From: Acidobacteriota bacterium
GTDB taxonomy: Bacteria; Acidobacteriota; Terriglobia; Terriglobales; Acidobacteriaceae
Reading direction: 5' to 3'
Length of the DNA stretch: 64,000 nucleotides
Assembly (NCBI GenBank): GCA_013289765.1
Contig: JABCZI010000004.1
Span: 248,001-312,000, forward strand
Below are positions 44,205-54,964 of this stretch, piece after piece (the first letter of the stretch is position 1; every line of letters starts with the position of its first letter). The position numbers were made by a program, and so were the translations under genes. Under the pieces are notes generated by a model. It did no database searches. It was not told where the DNA came from and worked only from the letters and a program-made list of their open reading frames with translations.

Positions 44205-45446
44205 TTACTCGTAACGTAAACTTTCCACAGGATCGAGCTGAGCAGCACGCGCGGCGGGGACAGTTCCAAAAATTACGCCAACCACTGACGACACGATGAT
44301 CGCGATAATCGCTGATAAGCCTGAAATGGGAATTCGATATTCAGTGAGAAAACGGGCCGAGTAGGGGATCGCGAGACCGATGACAATACCGGCGAATCCC
44401 CCAATCAGTGAAATCAGGACGGCCTCGGCAAGAAACTGGAAGCGTATCTCGCGATTGGTGGCGCCGATCGCCTTACGAATCCCAATCTCGCGAATGCGCG
44501 ATGTGACGGTAGCTAACATAATGTTCATGATGCCGATACCGCTCACCAGTAAGGTGACCATCGCAACGAGAAGAAGCACCCAAGTGAGGCCGGTGGCGAT
44601 TCGATCCATCATCGCGAGGACTGCGCTGAGGTTGGCAACGTCATACACTGACTCCGGCCGATGACGCGACTGCAACACTCGCTTAATTTGTGCGGTTGCA
44701 GAAATCACCATCGACGGATCTTCCATGGAGAAATATAAGAGTTTGACGTTGGGGATCTCCGCAAAATAGCGGCTAACAGAATACGGGATGAGCATCGTGT
44801 TATCGACGATCTCGGTCTGGCCGAAGGTCTCTACCCGCTCCTTGAACGTCCCGATGATGTTGAAAGGCAGGCCGGTCAGCTTGATGATTTTGCCGACGGC
44901 CGATTGCGTCGAACCGAAGGCCTCAATCGCCATCTTTTCGGTGATGACGCAGACTTTGTTGTGCGCTTGCGCGTCCTCCTGATCGAAGAAGCGGCCGGAA
45001 GGAATGAGGAGGTTGCGGACGGTTACGTATTCCGGGCTGACTCCGAGAATGGATACGTCTCTTTCTTTACCACCGCCGATCGGAACCCGGTCGGAGAGCT
45101 GGGTTACCGGCGACGAGGCAGCGATGCCGGGCACACTCAGGCGCACTGCCTGCAGATCTTCGATGGTCAGGGGATCGGGATTGGAATTGCTGATGTGCTG
45201 AGCGCCACCCAGATATTCCGCCCATATCTCGTTGGTGCCGATCGATTGAATCTGATTCAGCGCGTACTGGCGGCCGGTCATCCCGATAGTGACCACCAAG
45301 ATGAGGGATGCGGTACCGATTACCATGCCCAGGGCGGTCAGAATGAATCTGATTTTGTTGCTGCAGAAAGTATCGTAAGCAAAGCTCAGTATTTCGCCGA
45401 TGGCCATATTAGGCCGAAGGCGGTCGGGCACAAGGGCAGCAGCCAT
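44205..45446 (-). CDS. MacB/FtsX-type ABC transporter permease
   Basis: A 413-residue permease. One N-terminal membrane helix (FILTALGMVIGTASLILVVTIG), a MacB periplasmic core (about 60-265) and three C-terminal helices (VLLLVAMVTLLVSGIGIMNIML and later). The loop TVTSRIREIGIRKAIGATNREI is the hallmark of FtsX/MacB permeases. No ATPase (macB-like) or adaptor gene is adjacent in the window. It may pair with an ATPase elsewhere. A second Met at residue 14 is also a possible start. Confidence 0.9.
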   Translation of the reverse strand: MAAALVPDRLRPNMAIGEILSFAYDTFCSNKIRFILTALGMVIGTASLILVVTIGMTGRQYALNQIQSIGTNEIWAEYLGGAQHISNSNPDPLTIEDLQAVRLSVPGIAASSPVTQLSDRVPIGGGKERDVSILGVSPEYVTVRNLLIPSGRFFDQEDAQAHNKVCVITEKMAIEAFGSTQSAVGKIIKLTGLPFNIIGTFKERVETFGQTEIVDNTMLIPYSVSRYFAEIPNVKLLYFSMEDPSMVISATAQIKRVLQSRHRPESVYDVANLSAVLAMMDRIATGLTWVLLLVAMVTLLVSGIGIMNIMLATVTSRIREIGIRKAIGATNREIRFQFLAEAVLISLIGGFAGIVIGLAIPYSARFLTEYRIPISGLSAIIAIIVSSVVGVIFGTVPAARAAQLDPVESLRYE

Positions 45447-45589
45447 GTAAGTTAGATGCTACGTAGGATTTATCGACGCTGGCAAGTGCTAGCTAGGCAC
45501 GCTGACCGATTGGTGAACGCATGATCGCATCGCTCTCCCGGAGCATCCCCGCTAGTTTGACAGACCAAGCCAGCCATCCATAGGGTAAA

Positions 45590-47092
45590 GTGGCGCTTGC
45601 GGCCATAAACCCATTGAGTAATTCCCCCTTATCAAATTGGAAGACCGTCCTGGGGCTCCCGCTCCTCACTGCCGGCGCAGTTTTGGTGCACGGGTATCAT
45701 CCATACGCTGAAGACGCAGAAATTTACCTGCCGGGCGTCGAGAAAATACTGCATCCGGATTTGTTTCCGGTGGGCGGGGAATTTTTCTTGTCGCACGCCC
45801 GCCTGACGTTCTTCCCCAACTTGATTGCTCTATCTTTGCGCGCGACGCATTTATCCCTGGAGACAGGCCTGTTCCTGTGGCATCTGGTGTCGATTTTTCT
45901 GCTTCTGCTCGCCTGCTGGGAATTAGGCGGATTGTTCTTTCAAGATGCGAGGGCACGGTGGGGCGGAGTTTGTCTGGTAGCCGCGCTTTTAACAATTCCG
46001 GTGGCGGGAACCGCGCTCTACATCCTTGACCAGTATGTGAACCCGCGAAATCTGGCGGCATTTGCGGGAATCTTCATGGTTGCACGAACCTTGGAGAAAA
46101 AATATGCGCGTGCGGTTTTATGGCTGGCTTTCGCAGCCTGCGTGCATCCGCTGATGTGGGTGTTTCCGTTTTCGTTCTGTGCACTGTTTCTAGTGATGGA
46201 AAGATTTGGTGGCCTTTTAAGAAAATCGGCCCCGACTACTCTGTGCCTTTGTGGGTTGGGGATACCTCTGGCGCCATTGCCTTCCTCGGCTTATCACGAA
46301 GTTGCGAAGCATCACAGCTATTTCTACATTCAGAGCTGGCAATGGTATGAGTGGCTGGGAATTGCCGCGCCGCTCCTCCTTCTCTGGTGGTTCGGACGAA
46401 TCGCTCATGATTGGCAGTGGGGCAATATCGAGCGCGTAAGTCGAGCTTTTGTGGCTTATGGCTTGATCTATGTCGTGATGGCACTCGCTTTCGACTTGCC
46501 GGCGCGATTGGAAACACTCGCGAGACTTCAACCACTGCGCTGCCTGCATCTGCTTTACATTGTGATGTTCGTCATGATTGGCGGCCTTGTCGCCGAATAT
46601 GTATTGAAGAATCACGCGTGGCGCTGGCTCTTGCTTTTTATCCCTCTCTGTATCGGGATGTTTCTGGCGCAGCGGTCGATTTTTCCGGCCAGCGCGCACG
46701 TGGAGTTGCCCGGCGCCACACCCAGGAATCCGTGGGCGCAGTCATTTGTTTGGATTCGGAATAACACTCCCGTAGATGCGGTGTTCGCCCTTGATCCCGA
46801 TTACATGAACCTAGCCGGCGAAGATGAAATCGGATTTCGCTGTCTAGCCCAAAGAAGCCGCCTGGCGGATAGAGTCAAGGATGACGGCGTGGTAAGCATG
46901 TTCCCGCTACTGGCGCAGGAGTGGTGGGACCAGGTCCAAGCGGAAACTCCATGGAAGAGTTTCACTTTAGAAAATTTCACGCAGCTGAAGACGAGATACG
47001 GTGCCAGTTGGGTGGTCGTAGAGCAACCTGGAATTGCGGGACTCGAGTGTCCTTACCAGAACCGTGCCGTGCAGGTTTGCCGGATACCCTAG
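45590..47092 (+). CDS. Polytopic membrane protein, unknown (500 aa)
   Basis: A 500-residue protein with about nine or ten hydrophobic segments (e.g. LFLWHLVSIFLLLLACWELG, FCALFLVMERF, MFVMIGGLVAEYVL). N-terminal HGYHPYAEDAEIYLPGVEKILHPDLFP and a soluble C-terminus ending CRIP are reminiscent of acidobacterial DUF-type mannosyltransferase-like membrane proteins, but no catalytic motif is certain. GTG start at 45590. Divergent from the permease; convergent with the GT2 gene, 43 bases away. Confidence 0.75.
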   Translation: MALAAINPLSNSPLSNWKTVLGLPLLTAGAVLVHGYHPYAEDAEIYLPGVEKILHPDLFPVGGEFFLSHARLTFFPNLIALSLRATHLSLETGLFLWHLVSIFLLLLACWELGGLFFQDARARWGGVCLVAALLTIPVAGTALYILDQYVNPRNLAAFAGIFMVARTLEKKYARAVLWLAFAACVHPLMWVFPFSFCALFLVMERFGGLLRKSAPTTLCLCGLGIPLAPLPSSAYHEVAKHHSYFYIQSWQWYEWLGIAAPLLLLWWFGRIAHDWQWGNIERVSRAFVAYGLIYVVMALAFDLPARLETLARLQPLRCLHLLYIVMFVMIGGLVAEYVLKNHAWRWLLLFIPLCIGMFLAQRSIFPASAHVELPGATPRNPWAQSFVWIRNNTPVDAVFALDPDYMNLAGEDEIGFRCLAQRSRLADRVKDDGVVSMFPLLAQEWWDQVQAETPWKSFTLENFTQLKTRYGASWVVVEQPGIAGLECPYQNRAVQVCRIP

Positions 47093-47135
47093 GTCGCAAG
47101 TGCGCGGTTGCAAGGGCGAGGTTGCAGGTGTGGCT

Positions 47136-47942
47136 TTATGCGGGGCGCGCAATTCCGGTGCGCGGAACATAGTAGGCTGAATCGCCAGGCTCGAGCTTCC
47201 GGCCTTTATCGCTGAAGCGGGGAAAGTGCATCAATCCCGCCTTTTGCAACGCGAATTGCAAAGTCGTGGCCAGCACGCCGAAGCCATATTCCACACTGCG
47301 GCGGAAGTTGATGGACGAGGCCTCTTCAAAATACTTTGTGGGGCACGACACCTCTCCGATTTGAAAGCCGAAGTGTACGCACTGGGCGAGCATCTGGTTG
47401 TCGAAGACGAAGTCGTCGGAGTTCTCCAGCAGCGGCAGGTCGGTCAGCACGTTCCGGCTGAAGGCACGATAGCCGGTGTGGTATTCCGAGAGCTTGACGC
47501 GCAGAAAAACATTCTCAAACGCAGTGAGCAATCGGTTCGCGATGTATTTATAGACCGGCATGCCTCCACGCAACGCTGTCCCGCCAATGATGCGCGACCC
47601 CAGCACAACGTCGTACACGTCGTAAGCTACCAAACTCGCCATGGCCGTGGCCAGCAGAGGTGTGTATTGATAATCCGGGTGAAGCATGATGACGACATCC
47701 GCGCCCGCAGCCAGTGCTTCGCGGTAACACGTTTGCTGATTGCGGCCATAACCGTAGTTGCGGTCATGCTGAAACACCAGCAACCCGAGACGGCGGGCCA
47801 AATCAACCGTGTTATCGGAACTATGGTCGTCCACCAGAATGCGGATGTCGACGAGATCCGGCAACTCGCCGACCGTAACCTCAAGGGTCTTCTCCGCGTT
47901 GTAGGCGGGCATCACGACCGCTATGCGTTTGCCATTGATCAT
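47136..47942 (-). CDS. Glycosyltransferase family 2 (polyprenyl-phosphate sugar transferase-like)
   Basis: A 268-residue GT-A fold transferase. Starts [19 protein letters not shown]; metal/nucleotide motifs are [13 protein letters not shown] and [12 protein letters not shown]. The later [17 protein letters not shown] and [12 protein letters not shown] segments fit the DPM1/GtrB-like group that puts sugars on lipid carriers, without added membrane helices. Ends at 47136, 43 bases from the membrane protein. Confidence 0.9.
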   Translation of the reverse strand: MINGKRIAVVMPAYNAEKTLEVTVGELPDLVDIRILVDDHSSDNTVDLARRLGLLVFQHDRNYGYGRNQQTCYREALAAGADVVIMLHPDYQYTPLLATAMASLVAYDVYDVVLGSRIIGGTALRGGMPVYKYIANRLLTAFENVFLRVKLSEYHTGYRAFSRNVLTDLPLLENSDDFVFDNQMLAQCVHFGFQIGEVSCPTKYFEEASSINFRRSVEYGFGVLATTLQFALQKAGLMHFPRFSDKGRKLEPGDSAYYVPRTGIARPA

Positions 47943-47999
47943 GAGACGACACCACTATGATACCCGAGGACCGCACCGGAAGCCACGCCGCCACCTTCG

Positions 48000-48101
48000 C
48001 GTTCTCCGCGGCGGTTCTCAGCAAACTCCGCGATATGCCTTTGATCTCCAGCGACGCAGATATTAAAATCGCGGAGACGCGGAGAACCGTCGCGGAGAAC
48101 G
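48000..48101. repeat. Long imperfect stem-loop upstream of leuC
   Basis: CGTTCTCCGCGGCGGTTCTC (48000-48019) pairs with GAGAACCGTCGCGGAGAACG (48082-48101) with one mismatch. An inner perfect pair, CTCCGCGAT (48026-48034) and ATCGCGGAG (48068-48076), extends the hairpin. Loop is about 33 bases. It lies 97 bases before leuC and may be a repeat element or a leader structure. Confidence 0.9.
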
Positions 48102-48197
48102 GGAAGCCATTCCGGCCCAGCTTGCCCCTATTCCCGCATTATGAAAAACTAGAGGTTCACGCAGTTTGCGCCCCAGCGCGACTTCGATCCACCGCAT

Positions 48198-49607
48198 ATG
48201 TCATCCAAGCGAACCCTTTTCGAGAAGATCTGGAATGCGCACAAGGTAACGGAACCGAGCGGCCGGTCTCCGATCATTTATATCGATCTACATCTGGTGC
48301 ATGAAGTGACTACGCCGCAGGCCTTCGACGGGTTGCGAGCTGCGGGAAGAAAAGTACGGCAACCGGAACGCACGGTCGCCACCGTCGACCACAACATTCC
48401 GACTGAACCGCGCGGAACCCCGATCACCGATCTCATCTCCGCGAAGCAGATTTCGGCGCTGCAGGCCAATTGCAAGGAATTCGGCGTGCGTCTGTTCGAT
48501 ATGGATTCTCCGGACCAGGGAATCGTCCATGTGATTGGGCCGGAGTTAGGCCTGACGCAGCCGGGGATGACGATCGTCTGCGGCGACAGCCATACCAGCA
48601 CTCACGGCGCCTTCGGCGCGCTCGCCTTCGGCATTGGAACTTCGGAAGTAGAACATGTCCTGGCGACGCAGTGCCTGGCTCAGCAGACGCCGAAAACGAT
48701 GAAGATCAATGTGCGTGGGCGCCTCGAAGAGGGCGTAACGGCAAAGGATCTGGCGCTCGGAATCATCGGACAGATCGGCACCGATGGCGCTACTGGACAT
48801 GTGATCGAATATGCCGGAGAAGCGGTGCGCGCACTCTCGATGGAAGGCCGCATGACGCTGTGCAACATGAGCATCGAGGCCGGGGCTCGGGCCGGAATGG
48901 TTGCGCCGGACGAGATTACTTTTGCGTACGTAAAAGGCAAGCGATTTGCACCTCGCGGCGGCGAATGGGAAAAGGCTGTTGACTACTGGGGCAGCTTGCC
49001 GTCGGATGAGGGAGCATCATTTGACAAGGTGATTGAAATGGATGCGGCGCAGCTTTCTCCGTTCGTGACCTGGGGCACGAATCCGGGAATGGTTGCGCCA
49101 GTGACCGGACGCGTACCTGAGGTGAGCGCGCTGAATGAATCCGATCGACGCTCAACTGAGCTGGCTCTTCAATATATGGGGCTGGAGCCGGGAAGGCGCA
49201 TCGCGGATATTGGAATCGACCGCGTCTTTATCGGGTCATGCACCAACTCGCGCATTGAAGATCTTCGAGCGGCGGCTCGCGTGGCACGAGGTCATCACGT
49301 CAGTTCGAAGGTGCGCGCCATGGTCGTTCCGGGATCGCAGACGGTGAAGCGGGCGGCTGAGCAGGAAGGGCTGCATCAGATTTTTCTGGATGCCGGATTC
49401 GAGTGGCGGGAATCAGGATGCTCGATGTGCCTGGGCATGAATCCGGATATCTTGCAGCCGGGCGAGCGCTGCGCTTCCACCAGCAACCGGAATTTTGAAG
49501 GGCGGCAAGGGCGCGGCGGACGAACGCATTTAGTGAGTCCGATGATGGCGGCCGCGGCGGCCATCGCGGGGCACTTCACCGACATTCGGGATTGGAAATT
49601 TCAATGA
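48198..49607 (+). CDS. leuC: 3-isopropylmalate dehydratase large subunit
   Basis: A 469-residue aconitase-family protein that isomerises 2- to 3-isopropylmalate in leucine synthesis. The [4Fe-4S] ligand segments are visible ([14 protein letters not shown] and [12 protein letters not shown]). N-terminal [43 protein letters not shown] and the substrate loop [19 protein letters not shown] are typical. The start at 48198 has only a weak ribosome site. leuD follows after 16 bases. Confidence 0.98.
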   Translation: MSSKRTLFEKIWNAHKVTEPSGRSPIIYIDLHLVHEVTTPQAFDGLRAAGRKVRQPERTVATVDHNIPTEPRGTPITDLISAKQISALQANCKEFGVRLFDMDSPDQGIVHVIGPELGLTQPGMTIVCGDSHTSTHGAFGALAFGIGTSEVEHVLATQCLAQQTPKTMKINVRGRLEEGVTAKDLALGIIGQIGTDGATGHVIEYAGEAVRALSMEGRMTLCNMSIEAGARAGMVAPDEITFAYVKGKRFAPRGGEWEKAVDYWGSLPSDEGASFDKVIEMDAAQLSPFVTWGTNPGMVAPVTGRVPEVSALNESDRRSTELALQYMGLEPGRRIADIGIDRVFIGSCTNSRIEDLRAAARVARGHHVSSKVRAMVVPGSQTVKRAAEQEGLHQIFLDAGFEWRESGCSMCLGMNPDILQPGERCASTSNRNFEGRQGRGGRTHLVSPMMAAAAAIAGHFTDIRDWKFQ

Positions 49608-49623
49608 GACCGGACCAAGCGTA

Positions 49624-50241
49624 ATGAAACCATTTCGAACTCATCATGGCCGCCTCGCGCCGCTCGATCGCGTGAACGTTGATACCGACCAGATTATCCC
49701 CAAACAGTTTCTGAAGCGGATCGAGCGCACCGGCTTTGGCCAGTTCCTGTTCTATGATTGGCGCTTCTCCGCCGAGGGAAAGAAGAATGCCGGGTTCGTT
49801 CTCGACGAACCGTGCTATGCGGGCGCAAGTATTTTAGTCGCGGGGAAGAATTTCGGCTGCGGTTCCTCGCGCGAGCACGCGGTTTGGGCTCTTGCGGATT
49901 TCGGATTCCGCGCGGTCATTTCCTCCTCCTTTGCCGATATCTTTGCCAACAACAGCGCGAAGAATGGTTTCCTCACGGTACTGCTGACCGAGGATGAGGC
50001 TGCTGAGGTTATGCGACGAACTCATGAGATAGACGGTTATCAACTCACCATCGACCTGGAGCAATGCGAAGTGCGGGACGATCAGGGCTTTCGCGCTAAA
50101 TTCCCTATCGACGAATTTGTCCGCCACTGCCTGCTGAACGGCTTGGACGATATCGGGCTCACCTTGCAGCATGAGGCTGAGATTGCGGCCTACGAAGTCC
50201 TCCACCCGCTTCCTCTGGGCCTGCAATCCATCAAAGCGTAA
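49624..50241 (+). CDS. leuD: 3-isopropylmalate dehydratase small subunit
   Basis: A 205-residue LeuD, the swivel-domain partner of LeuC. Characteristic stretches are DRVNVDTDQIIPKQFLKRI, FGCGSSREHAVWALADFGFRAVISSSFADIF and the final DIGLTLQHEAEI. Length is normal. It lies 16 bases after leuC; the intergenic region downstream ends with the promoter of the efflux operon. Confidence 0.98.
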   Translation: MKPFRTHHGRLAPLDRVNVDTDQIIPKQFLKRIERTGFGQFLFYDWRFSAEGKKNAGFVLDEPCYAGASILVAGKNFGCGSSREHAVWALADFGFRAVISSSFADIFANNSAKNGFLTVLLTEDEAAEVMRRTHEIDGYQLTIDLEQCEVRDDQGFRAKFPIDEFVRHCLLNGLDDIGLTLQHEAEIAAYEVLHPLPLGLQSIKA

Positions 50242-50310
50242 ACGCAGGGTCAAAGCGGGTAAAGATTTGTAAAACCTTCGCCCTACGCTTGACCTGCTGC
50301 AATTGCACAG

Positions 50311-50339
50311 TTGATGCTTGCTGAGTACGGTTCTACTAT
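50311..50339 (+). promoter_or_regulatory. Sigma-70-like promoter of the MdtABC operon
   Basis: TTGATG (50311-50316), a 17-base spacer and TACTAT (50334-50339) lie upstream of the RND operon. A perfect palindrome, TGCAATTGCA (50298-50307), lies just before the -35 box and could bind a regulator. Confidence 0.6.
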
Positions 50340-50492
50340 TACATCTGCGTTCCCGGTTCCTACCTGAGCTTCTATCCATGGAAGGATCTTGGCGTACGAC
50401 GAACTACTGCCTTTTCAGGGCAGAGGTGCCACAACCGAGTCAACCATGAATACGTCTAACCAACGGCGGCTTTTTGCCGATCCTACGAAAAG

Positions 50493-51770
50493 TTGCTATG
50501 GACTAATGCCTTGAAAAAAATCGATTCTCAGTCCAACAAATTATTAACCGGTGTCTCCCGCCGGCTTCGGCTGACGTGGGCGTTATTTATCGCACTATCA
50601 TGCGCATCGTTTTTCGGCTGTAGCAGTTCCGACACCAAGCAACAAAAAGCGCAGGCTGCTGCTCCGCGTGCGGTTTCGGTTGCGGTGGCCCAGGTTCAAA
50701 AACAGGATGTGCCGGTTTACCTCACCGGATTGGGTTCGGTGACCGCCTTCAACACGGCGAACATCAAGAGCCGCGTCGACGGCCAGATCATGCAAGTGAA
50801 TGTGAGGGAAGGCCAGAACGTGAAGCAGGGTGAATCGCTGATCCTGATCGACCCGCGCCCCTACCAGGTGCAACTGGAACAAATGCAGGCGCAGCTGTTC
50901 AAGGATCAGGCCACGTTACGCGATGCAAGATTGAACCTCGACCGCTACACCGCACTGATCCCTTCGGGCAGCATTGCGCAGCAGCAAGTGGATACGCAGA
51001 AAGCTACGGTGGATCAGCTCGACGGCCAGGTGCGCACCGACCAGGCGCAAATTGATAACGCGAAGCTCCAGATCGTTTATTGCCACATCACCGCCCCCTT
51101 CACCGGACGGGTCGGCCTGCGGCAGGTGGATCCGGGCAACATCGTGCACGCAGCGGATACCAATCCGATGCTGATCCTCACGCAATTGCAGCCGATCGCG
51201 GTGATCTTCACGCTTCCCGAGGATCAGCTACAGACGGTCTCCAAGCACATGAAGGGGACGGCGTTGGAGGTTGATGCCTATAGCCGGGACGACCAAACCA
51301 AGTTGGCGACCGGCAAGCTGTTGACGATTGATAACCAGATCGATCAAACGACGGGCACCGCCAAGCTAAAGGCGGTCTTTGATAATCAAGACAACCAGCT
51401 TTGGCCGAATCAGTTCGTGAATGCCAATCTTCTTCTTGAAACGCGGAAAAATAGCACAGTGATTCCCACGGCCGCGATTCTGCGCGGCCCGCAAGGAACT
51501 TTTGTATACGCTTTGAAGCCGGACAAGACTGTCGAAGCGCGCAACATTGTCGTCTCTCTGACTCAAGGCAATATTACGACCATCACCAGCGGCCTTAATC
51601 CCGGGGATACGGTTGTGACCGATGGCCAAGACAAGCTGCAAACCGGCAGCAAGGTAGAACCGCGGAACGCCAATCCCAGCCCGGCTCCGAATGGACGAAA
51701 CGCCAACGGCTCTCCTGCATCGGGCACGGCGAATAAAACAAGCACGACTTCAGGAACGCCATCGTCATGA
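50493..51770 (+). CDS. mdtA: RND efflux periplasmic adaptor (MdtA-like)
   Basis: A 425-residue membrane fusion protein. Start must be TTG (50493), since no ATG or GTG opens the conserved N-terminus. A likely lipoprotein signal ends at Cys43 (SFFGCSS). Barrel and lipoyl parts are visible ([53 protein letters not shown]), with the hairpin helix in between, then [13 protein letters not shown]-terminal tail is Pro/Asn/Ser-rich. It joins the RND pump to an outer-membrane channel, which is not in the window. Stop overlaps the next start (ATGA). Confidence 0.93.
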   Translation: MLWTNALKKIDSQSNKLLTGVSRRLRLTWALFIALSCASFFGCSSSDTKQQKAQAAAPRAVSVAVAQVQKQDVPVYLTGLGSVTAFNTANIKSRVDGQIMQVNVREGQNVKQGESLILIDPRPYQVQLEQMQAQLFKDQATLRDARLNLDRYTALIPSGSIAQQQVDTQKATVDQLDGQVRTDQAQIDNAKLQIVYCHITAPFTGRVGLRQVDPGNIVHAADTNPMLILTQLQPIAVIFTLPEDQLQTVSKHMKGTALEVDAYSRDDQTKLATGKLLTIDNQIDQTTGTAKLKAVFDNQDNQLWPNQFVNANLLLETRKNSTVIPTAAILRGPQGTFVYALKPDKTVEARNIVVSLTQGNITTITSGLNPGDTVVTDGQDKLQTGSKVEPRNANPSPAPNGRNANGSPASGTANKTSTTSGTPSS

Positions 51771-54700
51771 GTCCTTCGCGGTTATTTATTTTACGGCCGG
51801 TGGCGACCACGCTGTTGATGGTGGGCGTGCTGCTGGTGGGGTGGGTTGCGTTCCTGCAACTACCGGTGTCGGCGCTTCCAGAAGTAGACTACCCAACCAT
51901 CCAGGTCGTGACGTTTTATCCGGGAGCAGATCCGGACGTGATGGCCTCGTCGGTCACTTCGCCTCTGGAACGCCAGTTCGGGCAGGTACCGGGGCTAAGC
52001 CAGATGACCTCCACGAGTTCATATGGCAGCTCGGTGATCACGCTACAGTTCGCCCTGGACCAGAACATTGATGTCGAAGAACAGCAGGTACAGGCTGCCA
52101 TCAATTCCGGATCGACCTACTTGCCGACGGATTTGCCGAATCCTCCGATCTATAACAAAGTGAATCCGGCCGATGCGCCGATTCTGACGCTGGCGATGAC
52201 GTCGGATTCGCTGCCGCTGTCGAAGGTGGAAGACCTCGCCGACACTGCTCTCGCTCAAAAGATCTCGCAGCTTCCGGGCGTAGGACTCGTTTCAATCAGC
52301 GGCGGACAGAAGCCCGCAGTCCGGGTGCAGGTGAATCCAACCCAACTGGCCTCCTACGGGTTGAGCCTGGAAGATATTCGCACGGCCATGGCGCAGGCCA
52401 ATGTGGATCAGGCGAAGGGCGTTATCGATGGGGCGCGCCAGTCGTACACCATTGGCGCCAACGATCAACTGTTTACTAGCGATCAGTACAAGCCGATTGT
52501 CATCGCCTATCGCAACGGAGCGCCGGTGCGCCTCAGCGATGTCGCCAACGTCATCGACGGTACGGAGAACACGCTGCTGGCCGCCTGGATGAATTCGACT
52601 CCCGCGGTGATCGTGAACATTCAGCGCCAGCCCGGGGCGAACATCATCAGCGTCGTCGACCGGATCAAAAAATTACTTCCGCAGTTACAAGCTTCGCTGC
52701 CGTCGGCGGTGAGAGTTCAGATTCTCACCGACCGCACCACCACCATCCGGGCTTCTGTAAAGGATGTGGAGTTCGAACTTGCCCTGACCATCGTCCTGGT
52801 GGTCATTGTCATTTTCTTTTTCCTGCGAAACCTGCGCGCAACTTTCATTCCCAGCGTCGCCGTCCCGCTCTCGATCGTGGGAACTTTTGGCGTCATGTAC
52901 TTGCTGGGATATAGCCTCAACAACCTTACGTTGATGGCGTTGACCATCTCCACTGGCTTTGTAGTGGACGACGCCATCGTCATGATCGAAAACATTGACC
53001 GCTATCTCGAGGCTGGAGACTCGCCTCTGGACGCGGCTCTCAAGGGTTCGGGGCAGATTGGCTTCACCATTGTCTCGCTGACGGTTTCGCTTATCGCCGT
53101 TCTGATTCCGCTGCTGTTCATGGGCGATATTGTGGGCCGGCTGTTTCGGGAGTTCGCGGTCACATTGGCGGTGACGATTCTAGTCTCTGCCGGAGTTTCT
53201 TTGACGTTGACTCCGATGATGTGCGCCAAACTGCTCAAGCATCGCAAAGAGGGTGAGAAGGGGCGCTTCTACGAAGTCACCGAAGATTATTACAACCGGG
53301 TGGTCACATTTTACGGGCGCACCGTTAAGTGGGTGCTCAAGCACCAGACCGCAACGTTGATCGTGACCTTCGGCACATTGGTTCTCACGCTGATTCTTTA
53401 TGTTGTCGTGCCCAAAGGATTCTTCCCGGTGCAGGATACAGGAGTGATCCTCGGAATTTCCGAGGCGCCAGACAGCATTTCGTTCAGCGCAATGTCTCAG
53501 CGCCAGCAGGAACTCGCGAAAGTAATTCTCAAAGACAAAGACGTCGATAGCTTGTCATCGTTCATCGGAGTGGATGGAACGAATACCACTCCCAACAGCG
53601 GCCGGATTCAGATCAACCTGAAACCGCGCGATCAGCGCAGCGACGACGCCTCCGCCATCATCCGACGCTTGCAGCCCGCGTTAGCGCAAGTGGATGGCAT
53701 CACACTCTACATGCAACCCGTGCAGGACTTGAGCGTTGAGGATCGCGTCAGCCGCACCCAGTTTCAATATTCCATTGAAGATGCGGACGCGCAGGAGCTG
53801 GCGCAGTGGACTCCGAAGCTAGTGGATAAGCTGCGCGCGTCGCCGGTATTGCGCGATGTAGCCACAGACCAGCTCACCGGCGGGCTCAGGACCAACATCA
53901 CGATTGACCGCGATACCGCTTCACGGCTGGGCATTCTTCCGCAGGCCATCGACAACACGCTTTACGACGCGTTTGGACAGCGGCTGGTTTCGACCATCTT
54001 CACGCAGCTGAATCAGTATCACGTGGTGCTGGAAGTTTTGCCGACCTTCTCTCAGACGCCGGAAGCGATGGCCGATATTTACGTTCGTCCCAGCAGCACC
54101 GTACCAAACTCAGGCGCACCTACGGCCAACGCAGCAACGGCCACAACCAGCGGAGCGCCGGTTCCCATCAGCGCCTTCACCCGGATGCAATCCACGACTA
54201 CTACGCTCGCGGTGAACCACCAGGGACAATTCCCCGTCGTCACGCTTTCATTCAATCTGGCACCGGGAGCGTCGCTGGGAGAGGCGACCACAGCCATTCA
54301 GCAAGCCGAAAAAGACATCCAATTGCCACCCAGTATCCACGCGTCGTTCCAGGGGACTGCGGCGGCATTCCAGAATTCCCTGGCCAGCGAACCATTTCTG
54401 ATTCTCGCCGCCATTATCACGGTTTACATTGTGCTCGGCGTCTTGTATGAGAGCTACATTCATCCCATTACGATTCTTTCCACACTTCCATCCGCGGGTG
54501 TCGGCGCGATTCTGGCTCTCATGCTTACGGGGAACGATCTAACTGTGGTGGCGCTGATCGGCATCATTCTGCTGATTGGCATCGTCAAGAAAAATGCCAT
54601 CATGATGATCGACTTCGCTCTCGAAGCCGAGCGCGAGGAACACAAGCCGCCGGAGGAAGCAATTTTTCAAGCCTGCCTTCTGCGCTTCCGCCCCATCATG

Positions 54701-54946
54701 ATGACGACCATGGCGGCATTGCTCGGGGGTCTGCCGCTGGCGCTGGGTTCCGGCACGGGTGCGGAATTGAGGCGACCACTCGGAATCACGATTGTCGGCG
54801 GCTTGATCCTGAGCCAGCTGCTTACGCTTTACACCACGCCGGTCGTCTATCTGTGGTTTGATCGCCTGGCGCACAGGTTTGAGAAGTACAAAATAGGCAA
54901 TCCAATACCGCACGAGGCCGCACCGGGGGATGCCTCGGCGGATTAG
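51767..54946 (+). CDS. mdtB: RND efflux permease (MdtB-like)
   Basis: A 1059-residue HAE1-type RND transporter. Twelve membrane segments in two halves; the proton-relay Asp pair is in [15 protein letters not shown]-terminal [20 protein letters not shown], periplasmic [32 protein letters not shown] and the C-terminal [21 protein letters not shown] are family marks. Overlaps mdtA by 4 bases and precedes a second permease by 18, as in MdtABC, where B and C form a heterotrimer. Substrates are likely hydrophobic drugs or bile-like compounds (family knowledge). Confidence 0.96.
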   Translation: MSPSRLFILRPVATTLLMVGVLLVGWVAFLQLPVSALPEVDYPTIQVVTFYPGADPDVMASSVTSPLERQFGQVPGLSQMTSTSSYGSSVITLQFALDQNIDVEEQQVQAAINSGSTYLPTDLPNPPIYNKVNPADAPILTLAMTSDSLPLSKVEDLADTALAQKISQLPGVGLVSISGGQKPAVRVQVNPTQLASYGLSLEDIRTAMAQANVDQAKGVIDGARQSYTIGANDQLFTSDQYKPIVIAYRNGAPVRLSDVANVIDGTENTLLAAWMNSTPAVIVNIQRQPGANIISVVDRIKKLLPQLQASLPSAVRVQILTDRTTTIRASVKDVEFELALTIVLVVIVIFFFLRNLRATFIPSVAVPLSIVGTFGVMYLLGYSLNNLTLMALTISTGFVVDDAIVMIENIDRYLEAGDSPLDAALKGSGQIGFTIVSLTVSLIAVLIPLLFMGDIVGRLFREFAVTLAVTILVSAGVSLTLTPMMCAKLLKHRKEGEKGRFYEVTEDYYNRVVTFYGRTVKWVLKHQTATLIVTFGTLVLTLILYVVVPKGFFPVQDTGVILGISEAPDSISFSAMSQRQQELAKVILKDKDVDSLSSFIGVDGTNTTPNSGRIQINLKPRDQRSDDASAIIRRLQPALAQVDGITLYMQPVQDLSVEDRVSRTQFQYSIEDADAQELAQWTPKLVDKLRASPVLRDVATDQLTGGLRTNITIDRDTASRLGILPQAIDNTLYDAFGQRLVSTIFTQLNQYHVVLEVLPTFSQTPEAMADIYVRPSSTVPNSGAPTANAATATTSGAPVPISAFTRMQSTTTTLAVNHQGQFPVVTLSFNLAPGASLGEATTAIQQAEKDIQLPPSIHASFQGTAAAFQNSLASEPFLILAAIITVYIVLGVLYESYIHPITILSTLPSAGVGAILALMLTGNDLTVVALIGIILLIGIVKKNAIMMIDFALEAEREEHKPPEEAIFQACLLRFRPIMMTTMAALLGGLPLALGSGTGAELRRPLGITIVGGLILSQLLTLYTTPVVYLWFDRLAHRFEKYKIGNPIPHEAAPGDASAD

Positions 54947-54964
54947 GCTTTGCAATTTTAATGC

